DNA from: a virus | DNA: 36,192 bases | Strand: one strand, 5' to 3' | IMG/VR virus record: IMGVR_UViG_3300047393_000050 | Coordinates: 1-36,192 of that record | Translations under genes and position numbers: made by a program | In this document: positions 31,832-36,192 of the stretch, in pieces | Layout: each line of letters opens with the position of its first letter | How positions within the stretch are numbered: position 1 is the first letter of the stretch | Notes under the pieces: model-generated | Seen by the model: the letters and a program-made list of their open reading frames with translations, nothing else | What the model was told of the DNA's origin: nothing | The model's database searches: none

Positions 31832-31836
31832 AAAAA

Positions 31837-32148
31837 ATGATAACATTCAAATTTGAAAAACCAGTTTTAGAGGTTCAATTGATTGACGGAACTTTAGAAA
31901 ATGTAATTAAAACAATTCATTGGAGATACAGAGGAAAAAATGAAAATGGTATTAGCTCTGATGTTTACGGAGCTAATTCACTTCCAAGTCCAGAAGCTGA
32001 AAACTTTGTTGAATATGAAAAATTAGACAACGAAATGATTATTGGCTGGTTGAAATCTATTTTAGATATTGACGGAATGGAGGAAAACATTGCAAATCAA
32101 ATAGATTTGATTGAAAATCCTAAAATTGAAATACGTAGTATAGATTAA
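31837..32148 (+). CDS. Small fibre-associated protein, 103 aa
   Basis: Five bases after the fibre gene. The pattern IHWRYRGKNENGISSDVYGA, then LPSPEAENFVEYEKLDNEMI and IGWLKSILD is shared with a broad set of small phage proteins encoded next to tail genes, with a W-Y-R and SxYG core and a C-terminal helix. Role not established; it may be a minor structural or fibre-assembly protein. Confidence 0.55.
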   Translation: MITFKFEKPVLEVQLIDGTLENVIKTIHWRYRGKNENGISSDVYGANSLPSPEAENFVEYEKLDNEMIIGWLKSILDIDGMEENIANQIDLIENPKIEIRSID

Positions 32149-32154
32149 ATTTTA

Positions 32155-32162
32155 TATTTTTG
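32155..32162 (+). promoter_or_regulatory. Promoter-like -7 box before the lysis module
   Basis: TATTTTTG matches TAnnTTTG in the 46-bp gap before the ATG at 32195. No TTTG at the -33 position. In such AT-rich DNA chance matches are common, so this is only a candidate for separate control of the lysis genes. Confidence 0.35.
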
Positions 32163-32194
32163 TTAAAATAACTTATTAATTTAAAATAAAAATT

Positions 32195-32458
32195 ATGAAA
32201 TTGAATTTAAACTTTAATTTGAAAGATTTACAAGGACAAGAAATCCAAGATGCAAACGCTGGTAAAGCGATAGCAAGTGCTTTGGCACAAGAGTCAAAAG
32301 GAGATGCATTGAAATTCTGGGATTGGGCAACAAAACTTTACAAAGGGATTGAGCTTGACTTAGATGCTTCAGATGCTGAAACATTGAAAAATTTTGTTAA
32401 AAATAACGAAGCTTTGACAATCTTATTAAAAGGTCAAATCTTACCATTATTCAAGTAA
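32195..32458 (+). CDS. Hypothetical protein upstream of the holin, 87 aa
   Basis: ATG at 32195 to TAA at 32456-32458. It is mixed: MKLNLNFNLKDLQGQEI strands, then helices ALKFWDWATKLYKGIELD and ETLKNFVKNNEALTILLKG. This short protein is typical of the segment just before the lysis genes in phages of Gram-negative hosts, but I cannot name a function. No signal peptide and no membrane segment. Confidence 0.6.
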   Translation: MKLNLNFNLKDLQGQEIQDANAGKAIASALAQESKGDALKFWDWATKLYKGIELDLDASDAETLKNFVKNNEALTILLKGQILPLFK

Positions 32459-32464
32459 AAAAAA

Positions 32465-32899
32465 GTGAAGTACATCAATTACATATTTACTTCTTTAATT
32501 TTATTATTCGTACCTATCTACGGCTTGTTGATAGCCGTAGGTAGCGCGATAGTTTTAGATACTTTTACTGGAATATTCAAAAGCATTAAATTGAACGGGT
32601 GGAAATCAATAAGAAGCCGAAAATTATCGAATATAATTTCTAAAATGGCATTATACGAAATATGTATAGTATTTCTTTTTTTAATTGACAATTTTGTTTT
32701 GAACGAGTTTGTCAAATCTGCTTTTGGTTTTGACTTTATGTTCACAAAGATATGCGCTATCTTATTAATTTTTGTTGAGCTTGTTTCTATAAAAGAAAAC
32801 ATTGAGGAAACTTTCAAAATTGATATTTGGCAACTTCTTAAAAAATCTTTCAATAGAGCGAAAGAAATCAAATCTGATATTAACGATATTACAAATTAA
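32465..32899 (+). CDS. Holin
   Basis: 144 aa from a GTG at 32465. Three hydrophobic segments at about residues 6-30 (IFTSLILLFVPIYGLLIAVG), 62-82 (ALYEICIVFLFLIDNFV) and 90-108 (FMFTKICAILLIFVELVS) are separated by the loop LDTFTGIFKSIKLNGWKSIR, which resembles phage holin families of Bacteroidota and Firmicutes. It would form pores in the inner membrane and release the endolysin encoded by the next gene, which starts on the base after the stop. Confidence 0.85.
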   Translation: MKYINYIFTSLILLFVPIYGLLIAVGSAIVLDTFTGIFKSIKLNGWKSIRSRKLSNIISKMALYEICIVFLFLIDNFVLNEFVKSAFGFDFMFTKICAILLIFVELVSIKENIEETFKIDIWQLLKKSFNRAKEIKSDINDITN

Positions 32900-33358
32900 A
32901 TGAAACTATCAAAAAATTTAGATTTAATTGAAGTAACACGTAGCACAGAAGCAAAAAGACGTGGAATAAACAATTCTCCTACGACTGAACATTTGGCAAA
33001 TCTTAAATTATTAGCTGAAAAGATTTTCCAGCCAATTCGTGACCATTTTGCAGCACCAATTCATATTTCAAGTGGTTATCGTTCAAGAATATTAAATAAC
33101 GCAATTGGAGGAGCAACAAAGAGCCAGCATTGTACTGGTCAAGCTATTGATATTGATGTTGATGGGACCAGCATAACAAACAAACAAATTTTTGACTTCA
33201 TTAAAGACAATTTGGAATTTGACCAATTGATTTTTGAATTTGGAAATGATTCAAATCCAGATTGGGTACACGTTTCTTATTCTAAAGACGGAAACAGAAA
33301 ACAAATTTTGAGAGCTAAAAAAGTAGGTATTAAAACTTATTACCAGAATTATGCGTAG
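32900..33358 (+). CDS. M15-family peptidoglycan endopeptidase (endolysin)
   Basis: 152 aa. The zinc site is intact: SQHCTGQAIDID (75-86; H77 and D84) and DWVHVS (121-126; H124), with SSGYRSRILN (58-67) just before it. This is the M15_3 layout, which cuts peptide cross-links of the cell wall. It is the only muralytic gene seen and lies between the holin and the spanin. No signal peptide, so it needs the holin to reach its target. The stop overlaps the spanin start by 8 bp. Confidence 0.9.
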   Translation: MKLSKNLDLIEVTRSTEAKRRGINNSPTTEHLANLKLLAEKIFQPIRDHFAAPIHISSGYRSRILNNAIGGATKSQHCTGQAIDIDVDGTSITNKQIFDFIKDNLEFDQLIFEFGNDSNPDWVHVSYSKDGNRKQILRAKKVGIKTYYQNYA

Positions 33359-33809
33359 ATACTTAATTATCTTATTGCTTTTACTTTCAAGCTGCGGAGC
33401 GAGAAAAGTTGCTATTGTAAAAAATGACACTAAAATTACAATAGACTCAACTGCTATTGTAAAAACAGATAGTACCGCTACAACACAAAATAATATTGTA
33501 ATAGATAATCAGTCGCAAGAAATTGAAATATCGCCAATAGATAATTCAAAAGAAATCTTCATAAATAATATACCTTACAAAAACGCACGTATAAGGATTA
33601 AAAATACCAGAACCAAACAAAGTGACACGAGCTTTAAAAAAGTTGCTCTGGTAAAAGAAAAAACGGCAAAAAAAACAATTGAAAAGAAAGTTTCAATAAA
33701 AGAAAAGCATATAGATAAAAAAACTAATTATTTTATCTATTTATGGCTATTACTAATCCCAGTTGGAATGTATATTTATAGACAAATCAAAAATAAATTG
33801 TTCCTATAA
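33351..33809 (+). CDS. Unimolecular spanin (lipoprotein plus C-terminal transmembrane segment)
   Basis: 152 aa. A lipoprotein signal MRRYLIILLLLLSSC with lipobox L-S-S-C (Cys15) would anchor the N-terminus in the outer membrane. The periplasmic middle (about 20-125) is Ser/Thr/Lys-rich, with strand-forming repeats. A single transmembrane segment YFIYLWLLLIPVGMYIYRQI (127-146) would anchor the C-terminus in the inner membrane. This two-anchor plan is that of u-spanins (as T1 gp11), which fuse the membranes at the last lysis step. The position right after the endolysin agrees. The assignment rests on topology; sequence identity is not expected. Confidence 0.75.
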   Translation: MRRYLIILLLLLSSCGARKVAIVKNDTKITIDSTAIVKTDSTATTQNNIVIDNQSQEIEISPIDNSKEIFINNIPYKNARIRIKNTRTKQSDTSFKKVALVKEKTAKKTIEKKVSIKEKHIDKKTNYFIYLWLLLIPVGMYIYRQIKNKLFL

Positions 33810-33820
33810 AAAATCTAATT

Positions 33821-35032
33821 ATGTCAAAACAAAGAATTAGATTGAGCGAAATGGAAGCTATTGCATTAGGCTTGACTTTGAAAAAGAAAAGTGGCAAAAT
33901 GTTAGGTAACCAACGTTATTTCGTATCAGAAGAACAAATCCAGCAACTCCAAAAAATTAGAGATTTCCACGCAACTGAATTCAAGGAAATTAGAAGAACG
34001 CTAAACGATAGCGGAAAAGTAATTAGCACGGTTGAAAAGTTAGGTCAAAAAAAATTAATTGATATTCCTTTAAACCACGAGATAAAAAGAGTTTCTACAA
34101 ATGTTTCAAATGGTCAGCAATGGATAATTACAGAGCCAATAAAAGAAAAGATTGTAGATTTAGAACAAATTGATTTCTCAAAATTTTTTGAAGGTAAAAT
34201 TATCCCCGTTGATGTTCAGCCAAAAATAGTAAAATCAAAAGCTTTATTTGATAGAGCCGTTTTGACAGATGTACACGTTGGAATGAAAGTGAGTGACGGG
34301 CATTCTTTGTATGACGGAGTTTGGAATGAAGATGAACTTTTTAAAAGACGTGATATATTTGTAAATGAAATCATAAATAATCAGAAATCAAATAAACTTT
34401 TAATCCACGATTTGGGTGATTTTATGGATGGTTACAATGGTTTGACTACCAGAGGAGGTCACGAATTGCCGCAGAATATGGATAATCAAAAAGCATTTGA
34501 TGTGGCTTTGAGTTTTAAAATAACTTTGATAGACGCTTTAATTCAGTATTACAATGAAATACACATTGTAAATATTTGCAACGACAATCATTCTGGTTCT
34601 TTTGGCTATATTGTAAATTCTGCTTTCAAGTCTTATATTGAGCTAAAATATAAAAATGTTTCGGTTGTAAATCAAAGAAAATTCATTGACCATTATTTGT
34701 TTGAAAATCGTTGTTTCATTCTTACCCACGGGAAAGACGATAAAAGTTTGAAATTTGGTTTTAAACCACATTTGGATGCGGTACAAATTGAAAAAATAAA
34801 AAACTACATTGACGAATATAAATTGCACGGATATCAAATTGAATTTTCAAAAGGCGATAGTCATCAATTACTTTTTGACTTAACCAGCTCAACAGCTTTT
34901 GAATACCAAAACTTTGGGGCATTTAGTCCTCCGTCTGACTGGGTAAAGGTAAACTTCAAAAACACAAAAAGCAGTTTTACTACAATGAATTATTACGAAA
35001 AGCAAAAAACAATCAATAATTATATTTTCTAA
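33821..35032 (+). CDS. Calcineurin-like metallophosphoesterase, 403 aa
   Basis: The metal-site motifs appear in order: LTDVHVG (D150, H152), LGDFMDG (D200, D203), CNDNHSG (N256, H257; the GNHD equivalent), ILTHGKDD (H303) and GDSHQ (345-349). Residues 1-135 are an unassigned N-terminal part with RLSEMEAIALGLTL and a possible DNA-contacting helical region. Proteins of this design occur widely in phages and may be DNA nucleases/phosphatases (SbcD-related) or act in host takeover. It is the last gene of the late region and is followed by a terminator. Confidence 0.8.
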   Translation: MSKQRIRLSEMEAIALGLTLKKKSGKMLGNQRYFVSEEQIQQLQKIRDFHATEFKEIRRTLNDSGKVISTVEKLGQKKLIDIPLNHEIKRVSTNVSNGQQWIITEPIKEKIVDLEQIDFSKFFEGKIIPVDVQPKIVKSKALFDRAVLTDVHVGMKVSDGHSLYDGVWNEDELFKRRDIFVNEIINNQKSNKLLIHDLGDFMDGYNGLTTRGGHELPQNMDNQKAFDVALSFKITLIDALIQYYNEIHIVNICNDNHSGSFGYIVNSAFKSYIELKYKNVSVVNQRKFIDHYLFENRCFILTHGKDDKSLKFGFKPHLDAVQIEKIKNYIDEYKLHGYQIEFSKGDSHQLLFDLTSSTAFEYQNFGAFSPPSDWVKVNFKNTKSSFTTMNYYEKQKTINNYIF

Positions 35033-35058
35033 TTTCAAATAAAAATCCCTTTAAAATC

Positions 35059-35085
35059 AAGCCATTCTAACCGAGTGGTTTTTTT
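35059..35085 (+). terminator. Intrinsic terminator at the end of the late region
   Basis: AAGCCATTC (35059-35067) pairs with GAGTGGTTT (35073-35081), 9 bp with two G-U pairs, around loop TAACC, then more T (35082-35085). It lies 26 bp after the metallophosphoesterase stop and before the early promoter at 35119. The 153 bases from 35033 to 35185 hold only this and the promoter. Confidence 0.8.
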
Positions 35086-35118
35086 ATTTAATTTTTTTTA
35101 AATTTTTTTTGTCTTTCA

Positions 35119-35149
35119 CTTGTTAATTAAAAAATAATTATTAAATTTG
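35119..35149 (+). promoter_or_regulatory. Early-type promoter for the small-gene operon
   Basis: CTTG (35119-35122), 19 bp, TAAATTTG (35142-35149). The spacer (TTAATTAAAAAATAATTAT) and the leader (CA-TATCAAAATTAAATAATA) closely match those at 2473 and 9198. It should drive the early genes from 35186 across the contig joint to about 1175. Confidence 0.85.
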
Positions 35150-35185
35150 CATATCAAAATTAAATAATAATCAAAATCAAACATT

Positions 35186-35278
35186 ATGAAAAACTTCCTA
35201 TCAAAGGCTATTTGCCAACAAAATTTCGCTTACTTAATAGCAATGTACATTCTTTTTCAATTTATCTTTAGAAGCTAA
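35186..35278 (+). CDS. 30-aa membrane microprotein, first gene of the early operon
   Basis: ATG at 35186 to TAA at 35276-35278. The product starts MKNFLSKAICQQN and then has one hydrophobic segment (about 14-28, FAYLIAMYILFQFIF) ending in RS. It is the first gene behind the strongest promoter form and starts 37 nt after its -7 box. The next gene begins 4 bp later. A single-pass membrane peptide made at the onset of infection could act in superinfection exclusion or host membrane control; this is conjecture. Confidence 0.5.
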   Translation: MKNFLSKAICQQNFAYLIAMYILFQFIFRS

Positions 35279-35282
35279 CATT

Positions 35283-35579
35283 ATGATAGACACTTATAAC
35301 AACGAGCCAGATTACTTCGACAAATTAGAAGTAGAAGTAAAAGATGAAAGAACAGAAATTGAAGTTCTTGAAGATTATATCAAAGACACTTTTGATGATG
35401 ATGAGCTTACCGTTTTGGTGGATTCAATTAAAATGAGAGCAATTCTTATGTATAAAACAAACAAAAGAATAAACGAAATTGAATTAGATTTATCAATGTT
35501 TGGAAATATCAGTTCAGATAATAGAATTGAATTAGCAAGTAAAAAATTATTACTTACCAAACTAATTAACGATTTGTAA
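35283..35579 (+). CDS. Hypothetical acidic early protein, 98 aa
   Basis: Complete version of the gene cut off at the left edge. The protein is very acidic at the start (MIDTYNNEPDYFDKLEVEVK, ERTEIEVLEDYIKDT) and helical towards the end (RIELASKKLLLTKLINDL). No domain recognised. One amino-acid difference from the left copy. Part of the early operon, with 2 bp before the next gene. Confidence 0.75.
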   Translation: MIDTYNNEPDYFDKLEVEVKDERTEIEVLEDYIKDTFDDDELTVLVDSIKMRAILMYKTNKRINEIELDLSMFGNISSDNRIELASKKLLLTKLINDL

Positions 35580-35740
35580 TTATGAAAGTATTTAGAAAAG
35601 TTTACGAGTTGAATTACGAGTATGATATGTTTTTTGTTTATAGAAGCATTGAATTTTTTGGCTTGAAAATTAGTAAAAAATTACTCAAAGAATTTATTAC
35701 AATTGAAGCTGCCGTGAAATATTTAAAAACATTAAAATAA
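35378..35740. repeat. Right copy of the imperfect terminal repeat
   Basis: Partner of 1-363, gap-free, with six transitions. After 35740 this copy contains about 222 bp not present on the left (the 67-aa gene), then the shared hairpin, then about 95 bp more (the 31-aa gene), then the shared 71-aa gene. Consistent with overlapping ends of a circular map in a mixed population. Confidence 0.85.
35582..35740 (+). CDS. Small hypothetical early protein, 52 aa (right copy)
   Basis: Same gene as at 205-363, with Val for Ile at residue 3 and synonymous changes elsewhere. 2 bp after the previous stop. Basic, aromatic-rich, no domain recognised. Confidence 0.7.
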   Translation: MKVFRKVYELNYEYDMFFVYRSIEFFGLKISKKLLKEFITIEAAVKYLKTLK

Positions 35741-35745
35741 CTTTT

Positions 35746-35949
35746 ATGCGAATAGAAAAAACACAAGAAGTTCAACTTTTTAAAGATGAAAATTTAAAAG
35801 CAATTCAATATGTAGTTGTTGAAATAATAGAAAATGAAGAACCTTGGATTGTAATAGAACACGACCATACCGAAATTTCTTTATCTATTTCAAATTGGGA
35901 AAAACTAATGTTACTATCCAAAAAAGCAATTAAAAAATCAAAAGAATAA
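35746..35949 (+). CDS. Accessory small protein, 67 aa, absent from the left copy
   Basis: ATG at 35746 to TAA at 35947-35949. The product has strands IQYVVVEIIENEEPWIVIE and a C-terminal helix WEKLMLLSKKAIKKS. It lies in the segment missing between 363 and 368 in the left copy, so it is an insertion/deletion difference between the two variants. No domain recognised. Its boundaries sit between the 52-aa gene and the conserved hairpin. Confidence 0.65.
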   Translation: MRIEKTQEVQLFKDENLKAIQYVVVEIIENEEPWIVIEHDHTEISLSISNWEKLMLLSKKAIKKSKE

Positions 35950-35967
35950 ATAAAACAACAATCAGTC

Positions 35968-36003
35968 TATACCCTTAAATTGAAAAATAATAATAAGGGT
36001 ATA
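35968..36003. promoter_or_regulatory. Conserved 10-bp inverted repeat (right copy)
   Basis: TATACCCTTA (35968-35977) and TAAGGGTATA (35994-36003) with a 16-bp loop: same arms and loop length as at 369-404, while the loop bases have changed in part. Conservation of the arms alone suggests selection for pairing or for a protein site. Confidence 0.7.
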
Positions 36004-36028
36004 ACCTTAAATTAAAAAACAAGAATTT

Positions 36029-36124
36029 ATGATAAAATTATTAAATAAAGTATGGGATAAAATAAATTATTTTCTGTATGAAGATAATAAAAACGTATGT
36101 GATAAATCAACTAAATTTTATTAG
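36029..36124 (+). CDS. Small accessory protein, 31 aa, absent from the left copy
   Basis: ATG at 36029 to TAG at 36122-36124, giving MIKLLNKVWDKINYFLYEDN and eleven more residues. It lies directly after the hairpin, in an insertion of about 95 bp relative to the left copy. Its amphipathic start helix is the only visible trait. Short, so less certain. Confidence 0.4.
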   Translation: MIKLLNKVWDKINYFLYEDNKNVCDKSTKFY

Positions 36125-36127
36125 ATT

Positions 36128-36192
36128 ATGACCTATAAAAAACAAACCGTATTTAAAAGTTTAATCAATAGACTTTATAAAGATTTCTTTAA
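36128..36192 (+). CDS. Partial early protein (3' end cut off), copy of the 71-aa gene
   Basis: ATG at 36128, open to the edge of the window. The first 21 residues match the protein at 434-649 except for Tyr3 in place of Ala3. The contig ends within the gene. Confidence 0.75.
   Translation, partial: MTYKKQTVFKSLINRLYKDFF

Noticed and set aside
1-36192. Temperate prophage
   Set aside because: No integrase, excisionase, CI-like repressor or attachment-site repeat was found. The repeated ends contain early genes and fit an assembly overlap of a permuted genome better than att sites.

Overview
This window is almost certainly one essentially complete genome of a tailed, long-tailed (siphovirus-like) bacteriophage of a Bacteroidota host, most likely Flavobacterium or a close relative. 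The DNA is AT-rich (roughly 30% GC by eye). Starts lack Shine-Dalgarno sequences and sit behind A-rich leaders, and the promoters have the Bacteroidota form TTTG-N19-TAnnTTTG. Every gene I can support is on the + strand. I see no integrase, no CI-type repressor, no tRNA and no DNA polymerase, so the phage is probably obligately lytic and depends on the host replisome.

The two ends are near-identical copies of one locus: 1-363 aligns without gaps to 35378-35740 with 6 transitions, and the start of the 71-aa gene at 434 recurs at 36128. The contig probably closes on itself, as a circularly permuted headful genome of about 35.4-35.7 kb. The mismatches suggest two co-assembled variants that differ by small-ORF indels around a conserved hairpin.

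Layout: (1) 35119-36192 and 1-1175 form an early operon of very small proteins, including a ribbon-helix-helix-like protein and a stand-alone AP2 domain. (2) 1176-4199 is a recombination module: RecT, a small protein with an SSB-like C-terminal tip, a PD-(D/E)XK exonuclease and NinG. (3) 4200-4374 is non-coding and holds two long interleaved stems, a predicted pseudoknot RNA. (4) 4375-9168 carries a DUF6291-like replication protein, a PP-loop enzyme, a NUMOD1-like protein, tandem small paralogues and a MazG-like pyrophosphatase. (5) 9198-12368 is driven by a strong early-type promoter and encodes a RadC/JAB protein, an unusual GHKL-type ATPase and an Nmad5-like protein. (6) 12369-12517 contains a promoter-like box followed by an intrinsic terminator, a possible attenuator. 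(7) 12518-15240 encodes a winged helix-like protein, a ParB-like protein, a glycosyltransferase and a TET/JBP dioxygenase, a predicted DNA base hypermodification cluster. (8) 15248-31831 covers packaging and structure in an unusual order: terminase, tail genes and tape measure, then protease, capsid, portal and tail fibre. (9) 32465-35032 is the lysis set (holin, M15 endolysin, unimolecular spanin) plus a metallophosphoesterase, ending in a terminator.

Taken together, recombination-driven replication is fed by RecT/exonuclease/NinG. DNA bases are probably oxidised and glycosylated before packaging, and GATC appears to be completely absent, which is consistent with pressure from host restriction. 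The features most worth attention are the interleaved-stem RNA at 4251-4334, the TET-glycosyltransferase-ParB cluster without a visible methyltransferase, and the apparently permuted GHKL ATPase.
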